This document shows, one piece after another, positions 8,349 through 18,281 of a stretch of 64,000 nucleotides of DNA. Numbering within the stretch: the first letter of the stretch is position 1; the number at the start of each line of letters is the position of its first letter. Position numbers and translations under genes: made by a program. Source of the stretch: Arenibacter nanhaiticus (GTDB taxonomy: Bacteria; Bacteroidota; Bacteroidia; Flavobacteriales; Flavobacteriaceae); assembly GCF_900141935.1 (NCBI RefSeq), contig NZ_FQYX01000008.1, positions 62,001 to 126,000 of the forward strand, given 5' to 3'. The notes beneath the pieces are model-generated. The model was not told where the DNA came from, did no database searches, and saw only the letters and a list, made by a program, of their open reading frames with translations.

Positions 8349-11300
8349 ATGAAAAACAGTATCCTTTTTGCACTGATCTTACTTAATTGTCTAACCTCCT
8401 ATTCCCAAGATAAAGAGGAAGCCAAGAAAGAAAGTTGGGAGGTATCCACTCCAGCGCTTCCTTACAAAAATGTTTCCATCACTTCGGACGAGGGTTCTTG
8501 GATGAGCCTCGATGTAAGTCCAGATGGCACTCAAATAGTATTTGATATGCTTGGTGACATCTATACGATTCCTATCACTGGTGGTGACGCCACACTGATC
8601 AGAGGAGGACATGCCTTTGAGGTACAACCTAGATTTAGTCCAGATGGCAAAAGCATTAGTTTTACCAGCGATGCCGGTGGGGGAGACAATATATGGGTCA
8701 TGAATACCGATGGTACCGATGCAAAGCAGATAACCAATGAAGATTTTAGATTGGTAAACAATGCGGTATGGTCCGTTGATGGGAACTATATTTTCTGTCG
8801 TAAACATTTTACGGCAACACGTTCCCTGGGAGCAGGTGAAATTTGGATGTACCATAAATCTGGTGGAAAGGGAATTCAGCTTACCAAAAAGAAAAACGAT
8901 CAGCAAGATGCTGGCGAACCTTGGGCATCACCCGACGGCAAGTACGTATACTTCAGCGAAGACGTGTACCCAGGAGGTTTTTTTCAATATAACAAGGACC
9001 CTAACAGCCAAATCTATGTCATTAATAGATATAATCTAGAAAATGGCAAAATTGAAAGGGTTACCGGTGGTCCTGGAGGTGCTATACGTCCGGTGATTTC
9101 ACATGACGGAAAGCTAATGGCTTTTGTTAAAAGAGTAAGAGAAAAAACGGTACTTTACCTACACGATCTCGACTCAGGAAAGGAATGGCCTTTATACGAT
9201 CAACTTAGTAAAGACCAGCAGGAAGCATGGGCCATCTTTGGGCCGTTCACGGGATTCAATTTCACCCCAGATGATCAACACATTATTATCTGGGCGCAGG
9301 GGAAAATCAAAAAAATCGATATTGATTCCTTGGAGATTGAGGAGATTCCTTTTTCCGCTTCGGCAGAACACAAAATTGTAAATGCCCTAAAATTTAAAAA
9401 CGACCCTTCCCCGGAAACCTTTAATCCAAAGGCCATACGCCACGCGGTAACCTCTCCGGATGGTAAGACCTTGATTTTTAACGCGGCTGGGTATTTATGG
9501 AAAAAGACACTTCCAAAGGGTGAGCCAGTACGCCTTAGCTCGGGCACGGATCTTGAATTTGAACCCTCATTCTCTAAAGACGGAAAATACCTGGTTTATG
9601 TGACATGGAACGATGAAAATATGGGGGCTATACAGAGGTTGAATCTAAGCTCATCCAAAAACAAACCTGAGCAATTAACTACTGAGAAAGCCATATACAG
9701 AGAGCCTTCATTTTCACCAAAGGACATTAATCGCATTGTGTACCGAGAAGAGGAAGGAAACGGAAACCAGGGGTATGTAAACACCAAAGAACCCGGTATT
9801 TATATGTTAGATGTCGTTAAGACCAAAAAATCTGGTATCAAGGCCACCAAGAAATTGATTATAAAAGAAGGTCAATTTCCCACTTTTAACAAGGATGCAG
9901 ATAGAATATATTACCAAACTGGGGGGTATCTTTTTGGAGATTTGACCAAAACCCTGAAAACGGTAAACCTCGATGGGAAAGAACCAAGAGAATTGGTAAA
10001 ATCTAAATACGCACAAAGAATTATTCCAAGTCCAGACGATAACTGGGTGGCCTTTACCAATTTATACAAAGTTTATATTGCGGCCCTTCCCATGACAGGG
10101 AATACCATTGAATTGGACGGAAACGCGACTAATGTTCCTGTGGCCCAAGTAGCACGTGATGCCGGAATTAATTTGCATTGGTCTGACGATAGCACCCAAT
10201 TGAATTGGACCCTAGGTGATGCATACTTTAGTGCCGACATAAACCAAAGATTTCTCTTTTTGGAAGGTGCTCCAGAGTCCATACCCCACTTAGATACCCT
10301 AGGCATTAAGATAGGTCTAACGCTACCTACGGATAAACCAAAAGGGATTATAGCTTTTACGGGAGCAAGAATCATTACCATGGATGATGATAAGGTCATA
10401 GAAAATGGGACCCTGCTGATCAAGGACAACAAAATTATGGACCTTGGTGCCAAGAATGTCGTTAGCATCCCTAACGATGCTAAGGTCATTGATGTACGTG
10501 GCAAAACAATTATGCCCGGATTAATAGATGTACACGCACACCTTGGACATTTCAGATTCGGGATAAGTCCACAAAAACATTGGCAATATTATACCAATTT
10601 GGCCTATGGTGTTACCACGACTCATGATCCTTCGGCAAACACTGAAATGGTGTTTTCACAATCTGAAATGGTTCGAGCCGGAAATATGGTGGGCCCAAGG
10701 ATCTTTTCTACAGGGATTATACTGTATGGAGCAGAGGGAGATTTTAAGGCCACTATCAATAATTTGGACGATGCACGTTCGGCCATTCACAGAACAAAGG
10801 CTTTTGGAGCATTTTCTGTAAAGAGTTACAACCAGCCAAGAAGGGATCAAAGGCAGCAAATTATAAAAGCAGCCCACGAAAAGGAGATAGCGGTGGTTCC
10901 GGAGGGAGGCTCCACATTCTTTCACAATTTGTCCATGATTTTGGACGGACATACCGGAATAGAACACAATATACCCGTGGCCACTGTGCATAAAGATGTT
11001 GCCCAATTATGGGCTGCCAGCCAAACCGGATACACCCCTACCTTGATCGTTAATTATGGCGGATTGAACGGGGAAAACTACTGGTACCAGACTACCGATG
11101 TATGGGAAGATGAAAAACTTTTAAAGTATACCCCTAGAAGCATCATTGATGCTCGTTCTAGGCATCGAACCATGGCACCGATAAAAGAATATGAAAACGG
11201 CCATATCCTAGTTTCAAAAAGTGTCAAGAAATTGGCAGATGCTGGGGTTAAGGTAAACTTGGGCGCTCACGGACAAATACAGGGCCTTGGAGCACATTGG

Positions 11301-11651
11301 GAACTTTGGATGCTGGCTCAAGGAGGAATGACCAATATGGAAGCTTTAAAAGCCGCTACCATAAATGGAGCCAATTACTTGGGAATGGACGATTATTTGG
11401 GCTCGCTAGAGAAAGGAAAGCTGGCAGATTTGATCGTTTTGGAAAAAAATCCTCTCGAAAAGATTGAAAATTCCAATTCCGTAATCTACACTATGATTAA
11501 CGGTAGGCTATACGATACGCAAACCATGAACGAGGTGGGGAATTATGAGAAAGTAAGAGGTGCCTTTTATTGGGAAATGAACGACTATGCTCCTGCTTTT
11601 GACTGGCATGGCGAAACCCGTACAGGCTGCTCTTGTGAATCGGGTCATTAA
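8349..11651 (+). CDS. Secreted TolB-propeller / amidohydrolase fusion
   Basis: The 1100-residue product has a signal peptide (1-19). The first half is a WD40-like TolB/DPP-type beta-propeller with repeated SPDG, FSPDGKSI and SFSKDGKY blades (about 45-630). From about residue 670 it is a metal-dependent amidohydrolase (imidazolonepropionase-like). It has FTGARIITMDD, the metal motif GLIDVHAHLGH near 727, later histidines (GHTGIEHN; GAHGQIQG) and the closing strand LADLIVLEKNPL. This fusion is a known Bacteroidota architecture of unknown substrate, presumably peptide-like or cyclic amides in the periplasm. The C-terminus ends TRTGCSCESGH, an odd Cys/His tail. It is a single-gene unit with its own terminator. 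Confidence 0.92.
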   Translation: MKNSILFALILLNCLTSYSQDKEEAKKESWEVSTPALPYKNVSITSDEGSWMSLDVSPDGTQIVFDMLGDIYTIPITGGDATLIRGGHAFEVQPRFSPDGKSISFTSDAGGGDNIWVMNTDGTDAKQITNEDFRLVNNAVWSVDGNYIFCRKHFTATRSLGAGEIWMYHKSGGKGIQLTKKKNDQQDAGEPWASPDGKYVYFSEDVYPGGFFQYNKDPNSQIYVINRYNLENGKIERVTGGPGGAIRPVISHDGKLMAFVKRVREKTVLYLHDLDSGKEWPLYDQLSKDQQEAWAIFGPFTGFNFTPDDQHIIIWAQGKIKKIDIDSLEIEEIPFSASAEHKIVNALKFKNDPSPETFNPKAIRHAVTSPDGKTLIFNAAGYLWKKTLPKGEPVRLSSGTDLEFEPSFSKDGKYLVYVTWNDENMGAIQRLNLSSSKNKPEQLTTEKAIYREPSFSPKDINRIVYREEEGNGNQGYVNTKEPGIYMLDVVKTKKSGIKATKKLIIKEGQFPTFNKDADRIYYQTGGYLFGDLTKTLKTVNLDGKEPRELVKSKYAQRIIPSPDDNWVAFTNLYKVYIAALPMTGNTIELDGNATNVPVAQVARDAGINLHWSDDSTQLNWTLGDAYFSADINQRFLFLEGAPESIPHLDTLGIKIGLTLPTDKPKGIIAFTGARIITMDDDKVIENGTLLIKDNKIMDLGAKNVVSIPNDAKVIDVRGKTIMPGLIDVHAHLGHFRFGISPQKHWQYYTNLAYGVTTTHDPSANTEMVFSQSEMVRAGNMVGPRIFSTGIILYGAEGDFKATINNLDDARSAIHRTKAFGAFSVKSYNQPRRDQRQQIIKAAHEKEIAVVPEGGSTFFHNLSMILDGHTGIEHNIPVATVHKDVAQLWAASQTGYTPTLIVNYGGLNGENYWYQTTDVWEDEKLLKYTPRSIIDARSRHRTMAPIKEYENGHILVSKSVKKLADAGVKVNLGAHGQIQGLGAHWELWMLAQGGMTNMEALKAATINGANYLGMDDYLGSLEKGKLADLIVLEKNPLEKIENSNSVIYTMINGRLYDTQTMNEVGNYEKVRGAFYWEMNDYAPAFDWHGETRTGCSCESGH

Positions 11652-11687
11652 GAAAAGAACTGTAATACTGTTCGCCTTACAAAGAAA

Positions 11688-11717
11688 AAGCTTCAAGGAA
11701 ACTTGAGGCTTTTTTTA
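11688..11717 (+). terminator. Terminator after the amidohydrolase gene
   Basis: The 10-bp stem 11688-11697/11702-11711 with a GAAA loop is followed by a run of T. It resembles the terminator at 34124-34151. Confidence 0.8.
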
Positions 11718-11980
11718 TAGTCCTAAGCTAGAGAGATTATTATAAGAACCGGATTTTAAATTCATACATTCCTAAGAACTTATGGGCCAGGTTTTCGAGG
11801 TTTTTCAATAAGGAAAAAGTGAGCTTTATGAGAGCTTCAGGGAGTATTGGAATCAGTTTTTGGTTGAAATAAAAACTAAAATAAGATGTTGAGTTTATAT
11901 TCCAATCTTTTGCTGTCCTAACGTTGCTTTTTCATTTTCGAAACGATAATTTTGTTTCTAATTACCTTAACCCTTTTACA
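11718..11980. other. Intergenic DNA before the channel gene
   Basis: Nothing could be supported apart from the likely promoter of the channel gene. The open frame extends upstream to 11924, but the first 19 residues look unlike the family. Confidence 0.4.
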
Positions 11981-13234
11981 ATGACTGAGCAAAAAAATCA
12001 ATTTTTTATTGATTATCTAACTAGTATGGGAGTTTCCCAAAGCCTCGCCGAATATCTGAATCTTTTCGGGCTCTTTATACTTACCGTTCTGCTGGCCTTT
12101 TTATTGGACCTCCTAATTTGGAAAGTTCTGAGAATAATAACTGTCAGAATAGCTCGAAAATCGAAGACAAATTTTGATAATTTCCTAGTTACTAACCGAG
12201 TACCAAGGTATTTTGCTCATATTATTCCATTGTTATTGGTTTGGGAGGCACTACCTTTTATCTTCCTTAATTTTTCTTATTTAGGAAGTATAGGTTCAAA
12301 ACTTACCCTAGTCATTGGGGTCATATTAACACTTCAAATCATCAGTAGTCTCTTACGAAGTGTCAATGATTACCTAAAGACCTTGGAGCGGTTTAAAGAC
12401 AAGCCCATTAACAGTTATATTCAGGTATTCATGATATTTGCTTGGATAGCAGGTATCCTAACGGTCTTCGCTATAGTAACAGGGACCAGCATTTGGAAGT
12501 TTTTTACCGCTCTTGGTGCTGCTTCAGCTGTTATTCTATTGATTTTTAAAGATTCTATCCTGGGTTTGGTAGCCAGTATACAGGTGAGTATTAATGATAT
12601 GTTACGCATTGGGGACTGGATTACCTTTGATAAATATGGGGCAGATGGAAATGTTACGGAAATAAATCTAGCCACTGTTAAGGTTCAAAATTTTGACAAG
12701 ACCATTACCACCATTCCTACGTATGCCTTAATCTCGGATTCCTTTAAAAACTGGAGAGGCATGGAACAATCTGCCGGTAGACGTATTAAACGTTCCCTTA
12801 TCATAAAACAAAATAGCATTAAATTTTTAAATTCTGAAGAGGTAGAATCTCTAAAGAGAGTTCAGATCATTCAACGATATATTACCGATAGAAACGATAA
12901 GATAAATAGTTATAATACGGAAAATAATAGGGATAAGTCTTTGGTCATCAATGGTCGTAATCTTACCAATATAGGTGTTTTTAGAAAATATGTAGAAACT
13001 TATTTGGAAAACCATTCGGCCATCAATAAAAAAATGACTCTTATGGTAAGACAATTGAGTCCGACCCCTCAGGGAATCCCCATAGAGATCTATGCTTTTA
13101 GCAGTGATAAACGCTGGGAAAACTACGAATATATTATTGCAGATATTTTTGACCATCTCTTGGCTGCCGTTCCTTATTTTGATCTCGAGGTCTATGAACT
13201 TCCCAGCACTTTTTCGATACAAAAAGAAAAATAA
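11981..13234 (+). CDS. ybdG: MscS-family mechanosensitive channel, YbdG-like
   Basis: I chose the ATG at 11981 (MTEQKNQ), giving 417 residues, close to E. coli YbdG (about 415). An ATG at 11924 would add 19 unlikely residues. There are five hydrophobic segments in the first 215 residues. The pore helix and beta domain follow, with GLVASIQVS, IGDWITF and the upper-domain FDKTITTIPTYALISDSFKNW. The C-terminal part carries an insert (about 265-320) typical of YbdG rather than MscS. The protein protects against osmotic downshock by releasing solutes at the inner membrane. The initiator tRNA follows 58 bp later in the same direction. Confidence 0.88.
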   Translation: MTEQKNQFFIDYLTSMGVSQSLAEYLNLFGLFILTVLLAFLLDLLIWKVLRIITVRIARKSKTNFDNFLVTNRVPRYFAHIIPLLLVWEALPFIFLNFSYLGSIGSKLTLVIGVILTLQIISSLLRSVNDYLKTLERFKDKPINSYIQVFMIFAWIAGILTVFAIVTGTSIWKFFTALGAASAVILLIFKDSILGLVASIQVSINDMLRIGDWITFDKYGADGNVTEINLATVKVQNFDKTITTIPTYALISDSFKNWRGMEQSAGRRIKRSLIIKQNSIKFLNSEEVESLKRVQIIQRYITDRNDKINSYNTENNRDKSLVINGRNLTNIGVFRKYVETYLENHSAINKKMTLMVRQLSPTPQGIPIEIYAFSSDKRWENYEYIIADIFDHLLAAVPYFDLEVYELPSTFSIQKEK

Positions 13235-13274
13235 TTTTTTTTGCCTTTAGTTAGGTGTATGTGAAAAAGAGTTG

Positions 13275-13282
13275 TACTTTTG
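13275..13282 (+). promoter_or_regulatory. -7 box of the first tRNA-fMet
   Basis: TACTTTTG matches the Bacteroidota -7 consensus and is followed by GCAGCATATATCGCGGGA, the same leader as at the second tRNA-fMet. The -33 position has AGG instead of TTG, so this copy may be weaker than the one at 52586. Confidence 0.6.
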
Positions 13283-13292
13283 CAGCATATAT

Positions 13293-13523
<231 letters not shown>

Positions 13524-13540
<17 letters not shown>

Positions 13541-13611
13541 AGTAAAGACAAGGGTTTCAAGAGATTGAGGCCCTTTTTTTATTTCTTACCTAAAACATTC
13601 CTAAAACATTT
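13524..13611 (-). repeat. Copy of the element right end (inverted)
   Basis: This is the reverse complement of 52441-52528 with about five differences. It includes the tRNA 3' end with one change (CCCGATAC for CCCGCTAC), a terminator-like hairpin (13550-13575) and the 26-bp arm at 13587-13612, which is identical to 52440-52465. It looks like the end of an integrative element related to the one at 34.4-52.6 kb. Confidence 0.88.
13550..13580 (+). terminator. Hairpin with T run at the old element end
   Basis: An 11-bp stem (13550-13560/13565-13575, two G-T pairs) with a GAGA loop and a long T run. Confidence 0.7.
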
Positions 13612-13634
13612 TTCGGGGTTTCTCGGGATCTAAC

Positions 13635-13823
13635 TTAAAAGTTGTGCCTTGTAACAATTTCAGGAAGTATTTTTATATCGGGATATTGGGCAAACAATAT
13701 CTTACTTCTCTCGGATTGGTTTTGCGTCCAGTTGTTAGGTGATTTATAAAGCAGGTACCTACTTCTGGCCAAGAGCTGTTTTCTGGTGTCCCCGTTGCTG
13801 AATTCTTTTGGGATCAAGAACAA
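13635..13823 (-). pseudogene. Transposase fragment (ISL3/ISAon1-like)
   Basis: A 62-codon frame encodes a segment with GDTRKQLLARSRYLLYK, a tryptophan-containing linker and ERSKILFAQYPDIK. This pattern resembles the helical middle part of ISL3-type transposases of Bacteroidota (a run of basic residues, then RAxxLFxxYPxIK). Neither the zinc-finger N-terminus nor the DDE core is present, and I see no flanking inverted repeats, so this is a relic. Identification is from memory of the family pattern and is moderately secure. Confidence 0.55.
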
Positions 13824-13978
13824 TTGTTGTGTTTATGCAAAAGTCATGGTTAGATTCTTAATAAATAACAAACAGACCTTTCTTGATTTATGTTTATAAA
13901 AATCTAAATTTGACTATTATTTTCAAGATAACTTATAGTTGCTTGGTAAAGAACAAGTCATATAATTAGACAAATAAG

Positions 13979-15556
13979 ATGAGTATTATAAAAATTGGTT
14001 ATAACATTACCACCGATCCAACCTTTTTAGACAAACAAAATGCCATTACGCTTGAGTTATCGCGTAAGTTGGAACGATTTCACAAGTTAGCAGTAGAAGG
14101 TAAAAGATCAAGCGTGCAAAAATTGTTGGATGCCATTGACCAATATCCTGATAATCCGCAGTTGAAAAACTATTTATCTGTCTTATACGGTCTGTTGAAC
14201 GAAACTGAGAAGATGTATGACACGAATAAGTGGATTATTGCAGAACATCCTAATTATTTATTTGGAAAATTAAACCTGGCACACGAGTATTACTTTAAAC
14301 AAGAATACGATAAAATGCCCGAGATATTAGGTAGTGCAATGGAGTTAAAAGCGCTATATCCAGACCGTGATACCTTTCATTTAAACGAGGTAATTTCATT
14401 TTATAAATGTGCCACCCTTTATTTTACCGCCATAGGTGATATTGAGCAAGCGGAAATTCGATACGATATTATGCAAGAACTGGCACCTGATTCTGAAGAT
14501 ACCGAAACGGCGAGGTTACAAATTTTTGCAGCCACAATGAAAGCAGGCCATGAGCGTTTTGAAAAGGAGCAAAAAACTAGAATATCGGTAAAAACAAGAT
14601 CACAAAAAATTACAAGCACCAATAAAGCTCCAAATTTCATTCATGAAGAAATAGATTGGCTTTATAGCCATGGACTATACATTGGAGAGGAGAAACTTAA
14701 CAAAATACTCTCTCTCCCCAAGGACAGTCTTATTAATGACCTAGAGTTGGTTTTACTAGATAGTATTGTTCGCTATGGCTATTTTAAAAAGTTGGATGAA
14801 GAAAACGGATGGGACGAGGAAAAGATGAATTTTGTTGTCCATGCTGTTTATCTACTAGGCGAACTTGAGGCAGCAGAATGCTTGGAAACCATTTTTGATG
14901 TTCTAAGCCAGTCCGATGCATATTTCGATCTTTTTTTAGGTGACTTTCTCACTTCGGCCATTTGGGAGCCTATCTACAAAATAGCCATCAATGACCTGGA
15001 AGCATGTAAAGAATTCATGTATACACCCGGGTTGGACACCTATGCCCGCACTACCATCACGGATGTATTGGAACAGCTTGCCTTACACCATCCCGAAAGG
15101 CGCGAGGAGGTTTTGACCTGGTATAGGGATGTCATACAATTTTTCTTGGACAGCAGCCTAGAGGATAATGTAATTGACAGCGATGTAATAGCGCTGTTGA
15201 TATGCAATGTAATCGACATCCATGGTGCTGAGCTATTGCCAGAGATAGAACAGTTATTTGAACGGGGGTTAGTGTCTCAGGGTATTTGCGGGGCCTGGAA
15301 AGAAGTAAAGGAAGCCTTTGAGCACCCTGACACCTATGATAAAGTTAAAGAAATACTACCCATGGCAGACCGTTACGACATCATAACCTCTACTTGGGCC
15401 AGCTACAGGGACGAATTGAGCAGCCCGCCAGCAGATTTCTTCGATTTCTCAACCTCCTCACAAATGCCCGTGAGAGCGGAAGCGAAAATTGGACGAAATG
15501 ATTCCTGCCCCTGCGGCAGTGGGAAAAAGTATAAAAAATGTTGTTTGAACAAATAA
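13979..15556 (+). CDS. TPR/HEAT-type protein with C-terminal SEC-C motif
   Basis: The 525-residue protein is rich in helical repeats. Residues about 50-180 look TPR-like ([35 protein letters not shown]). The middle carries acidic helices. The last 25 residues form the zinc-binding SEC-C motif [17 protein letters not shown] domains bind zinc and often act in protein-protein contacts. There is no signal peptide, so it is cytosolic. It stands alone in the accessory block, with a terminator at 15675. Several DUF1186-like proteins have this combination, but a cellular role is not known. Confidence 0.8.
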   Translation: MSIIKIGYNITTDPTFLDKQNAITLELSRKLERFHKLAVEGKRSSVQKLLDAIDQYPDNPQLKNYLSVLYGLLNETEKMYDTNKWIIAEHPNYLFGKLNLAHEYYFKQEYDKMPEILGSAMELKALYPDRDTFHLNEVISFYKCATLYFTAIGDIEQAEIRYDIMQELAPDSEDTETARLQIFAATMKAGHERFEKEQKTRISVKTRSQKITSTNKAPNFIHEEIDWLYSHGLYIGEEKLNKILSLPKDSLINDLELVLLDSIVRYGYFKKLDEENGWDEEKMNFVVHAVYLLGELEAAECLETIFDVLSQSDAYFDLFLGDFLTSAIWEPIYKIAINDLEACKEFMYTPGLDTYARTTITDVLEQLALHHPERREEVLTWYRDVIQFFLDSSLEDNVIDSDVIALLICNVIDIHGAELLPEIEQLFERGLVSQGICGAWKEVKEAFEHPDTYDKVKEILPMADRYDIITSTWASYRDELSSPPADFFDFSTSSQMPVRAEAKIGRNDSCPCGSGKKYKKCCLNK

Positions 15557-15674
15557 ATAATAAAGCTGTGAGGGGGTAGTAGAATTCTCCTCTCCTTTAG
15601 TTTGCACAATGGCAAAACACACTAATTAGGCTCATATCAAAACTTGTCAAAGGGCTTACAAAGTCAGCATGTAT

Positions 15675-15694
15675 AACCGCCTTTCGGGGCGGTT
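15675..15694 (+). terminator. Terminator of the SEC-C gene
   Basis: AACCGCC pairs perfectly with GGCGGTT around TTTCGG, followed by a T-rich stretch. Confidence 0.75.
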
Positions 15695-15894
15695 TTAGGT
15701 TTTGCATTCAGATGAGTCTATCACCATCCAACTAACCTGTTCGGTTTGTTAAGCTGCTAGAAAGCACACGCTTTTCATCAAACTGATGTACTGGCGCTCA
15801 AGATTTTTTTTTTTTGTCCCAAAGTGTTATATGTATATATTAATATAAAACTACCCCACATTTCAATCTAAAAGTATACCACTTATTACCAACT

Positions 15895-15917
15895 TGAACA
15901 TCCAACTATAGATGTTC
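15895..15917. promoter_or_regulatory. Small inverted repeat upstream of istA
   Basis: GAACATC and GATGTTC flank an 8-9 base spacer a few bases before the istA start. It may be an operator or a translation-limiting hairpin, as seen at IS promoters. Confidence 0.4.
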
Positions 15918-15922
15918 ATAAA

Positions 15923-16943
15923 ATGATAAGCATGTATACTAAACAGGAAATTGTAATAAAGAGCCACCGTGAAGGCAAAAGTCAACGAGCCATTAGCAGA
16001 GAGCTTGGTATCAGTAGAAAAACGGTAAAGAAATACATTGTCGAATTTGAAGACCGATTGGCATCGGGTTCGTCTACCCAGGATGTAATCTCGGGTTTTT
16101 TATCAGAGGCCCCGGTTTATAACGGAAAGAGGGGTTCAAAGCTAAAACTCACTGAGGAAGTACAGCGGGCCATCGACGAGGTATTGGCTTCCAATGAAGA
16201 GAAAAAGGCAGCAGGGGCTTGGAAAGCAGATGCTCAAAAAGTGTGATATTTTTTCCCTGCTACAAGAACAGGCCAACGCTTGGCTATCCCATACCATAGC
16301 AACCCTTAACAACACCAAGCAACAACTTACGGGAAAGACCTCCAATGAACTATTGGACGATGAAAAGGGTGCTCTGGGAGCGGCGCCGGAGAGATTGCTC
16401 TGTTACGAGCAGGTTCCGCTCCGGGTAGATAAATACGCCACGGTAAGCTACAAGACCAACCGGTATTCGGTACCGGACCATTTGGTAGGTGCTTTTGTAG
16501 ATGCCAAGATCATGAGCCACAACCTATGGTTCTATCATGATAACCGCAAGGTAGCGATGCACCAACGAAGGTAACGGAGCCACCAATGGATCATTAAGAT
16601 CGATCATTATCTGGATATCTTTAAACGCAAGCCCGGAGCCATGGCGGGGAGCATGGCCTTGGCCAGTTCCGGATATTTGAAACAACTCTGCCAAGCCCAT
16701 TTCATGGGGGAATCGCGCAACTTTATCGACCTACAGAGTTATTGCCGGCAGCATACCGTCACCGATGAAAAGCTTGAACAGGTAGTAAAACAACTTGCTC
16801 AAAACCCTATAAATAAGATTACCACGGAAAAGATAAAAGCATTGCTGGGAAATAAGCAGCAACCGCCTCAAATGCCGGCGTGGACCCATACCACTGCCAT
16901 GGCCAAATCACAATTACAAGAATTATCCGCACTAATAAATTAG
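15923..16943 (+). pseudogene. istA: istA transposase, core deleted and interrupted
   Basis: The frame from 15923 encodes the IstA N-terminus with a helix-turn-helix (REGKSQRAISRELGISRKTVKKYI). After about residue 100 it jumps, in another frame, to the C-terminal part (NNTKQQLTGKTSNELL, VDKYATVSYKTNRYSV). About 200 residues that should hold the DDE catalytic triad are missing at the junction near 16230. A TAA at 16572-16574 then interrupts the C-terminal frame, which continues in phase with KIDHYLDIFKRKPGAM and ends at 16943. Both lesions make an active transposase impossible. Confidence 0.85.
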
Positions 16944-16976
16944 AAAACCATTGAAAAAACGATCAACGAACGTATT

Positions 16977-17669
16977 GTGGACTACAGCAGGGAATTGCGG
17001 TTGCCCGCATTTAGGAGGGACTTCAGCGTGTTGGCCAAAGAAGCTGCCATTGAGCGTATGGACTATGAAGGACGCTTGGAAAACCGTAAAAAATCCCAGA
17101 TTAGAAAGGCCAATTTCCCTTCAAAAATGTATTTGAACGAGCTCAAGCGCGAGCAGTTACCTCCCAACGCCATGGAGAAGCTCCCCTTATTGGAACGCTT
17201 GGATTTTATCGAATCCGGGCAAAATATAATATTGGCCGGCAACCCTGGCACGGGCAAGACCCATATTGCCGTAGGTCTTGGCCTGAAGGCTTGTTTACAG
17301 GGGTACAAGGTACTGTTTACCACGGTGCACAAACTGTTGACCCAGATCAGGGAATCACATTCCCAGCGCACCTTAAAGGTAATCGAGGCCCGCTTTGAGA
17401 AATACGATCTGGTGATCTGTGATGAATTTGGATATGTCTCCTTTGACAAGGAGGGATCCGAACTATTGTTCAACCACCTCTCCCTGAGGGCCGGACGTAG
17501 ATCGACCATCATCACTACCAATTTGGGCTTTGAACGTTGGGAAGAGATCTTCGGGGATCCTGTGCTGACGGCTGCCCTGGCAGACCGGTTGACCCATAGG
17601 GCATATCTCATAAATATGAATGGGGAGTCCTATCGATTAAAAGAAACCAAAGAAATGATGAGCAAATGA
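16977..17669 (+). CDS. istB: IstB-like helper ATPase of IS21
   Basis: The 230-residue protein has the IstB N-terminal domain (LRLPAFRRDF; IERMDYEGRL), Walker A GNPGTGKTH near residue 85, Walker B DLVICDEFGYVSF, and a sensor region with TTNLGFERWEEIFGDPVLTAALADRL. IstB forms an AAA+ decamer that remodels target DNA for IstA. No ATG fits: the GTG at 16977 or a codon at 16950 would be used, so expression is uncertain. The coding sequence itself looks intact, unlike istA. Confidence 0.88.
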   Translation: MDYSRELRLPAFRRDFSVLAKEAAIERMDYEGRLENRKKSQIRKANFPSKMYLNELKREQLPPNAMEKLPLLERLDFIESGQNIILAGNPGTGKTHIAVGLGLKACLQGYKVLFTTVHKLLTQIRESHSQRTLKVIEARFEKYDLVICDEFGYVSFDKEGSELLFNHLSLRAGRRSTIITTNLGFERWEEIFGDPVLTAALADRLTHRAYLINMNGESYRLKETKEMMSK

Positions 17670-17700
17670 AAAAAGAAAAAAATGGTACCAGGTCCCCGCC

Positions 17701-17740
17701 GTACTTCTGTTCCAAGGGATATCCCTTGGAACAGAAGTAC
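17701..17740. repeat. Perfect 40-bp palindrome at the IS right end
   Basis: The two 20-base halves, meeting between 17720 and 17721, are exact reverse complements with no loop. The flanking GTACCATT (17737-17744) also mirrors AATGGTAC at 17681-17688. It lies between istB and the right inverted end. Confidence 0.9.
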
Positions 17741-17782
17741 CATTGTTAATTAATTTAAAATGGTATACTTTTCAGTTGAAAT

Positions 17783-18158
17783 AAACAAACGGCCTCCGAT
17801 GCCGGCTTTTGCACATGGAACCTGTCCCTTACCGGTGTCGCCTTTGGGAAGCATTTGCTAGCGATGGTCTTTATGGAGTTTTTCTTGTTTTTTTATTTAG
17901 GCTCCAGGAACCAACTTTCGAGGAACATGAAACTTTTCTTTTTAAACGTTTAGAACGCTATTGATGGAAATAGATCTCGGCACTGAAATGGGAATCAGGA
18001 TTATTCTTTTTACACCCGAAAGTGAGGTGGCCTTAACAAAACACTTTTATCATTAGATAACAATTTAGCAATGTTTAATTGTTAATAAAATTAACTGTTT
18101 CTCAAACCTATTAAGTTTTTTTGTCAAATATTTTAAATTCTCCTGCTGTTCAATATTT
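17783..18158. other. Intergenic DNA, nothing recognised
   Basis: An A/T-rich stretch between the IS and the sigma-factor gene. I see no gene, RNA or repeat I can support. Confidence 0.4.
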
Positions 18159-18281
18159 ATGGGGGAATGTGGTGAATATGTTGTAGAAGAACACTTTGAT
18201 ACTGTTAAGGAGTTATTTAAAATAAAAAAAATAAGTGTATCTTTTGAAAATCAATCATTAATTGTTACTCAATATGGATAG
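18159..18281 (+). CDS. Small ORF (40 residues) overlapping the fecI start
   Basis: The frame runs from ATG 18159 to TAG 18279-18281, encoding a mostly acidic peptide with EEHFDTVKELFKIKKI and a beta-like end (VSFENQSLIV). Its last bases overlap the sigma-factor ATG at 18274, so translation of the two could be coupled. I do not recognise it. It may be a leader peptide or the tail of a decayed gene, and it may also be chance. Confidence 0.3.
   Translation: MGECGEYVVEEHFDTVKELFKIKKISVSFENQSLIVTQYG

Larger units (their letters stand above)
15860..17782 (+). mobile_element. Degenerate IS21-family insertion sequence
   Basis: The element is bracketed by imperfect inverted ends: 15861-15881 and the reverse complement of 17761-17781 match at 18 of 21 positions and share AAAGTATACCA. 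Inside are istA remnants and an istB frame. istA has lost its catalytic core, so the copy should not transpose by itself. No clear target duplication is seen. Confidence 0.8.
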
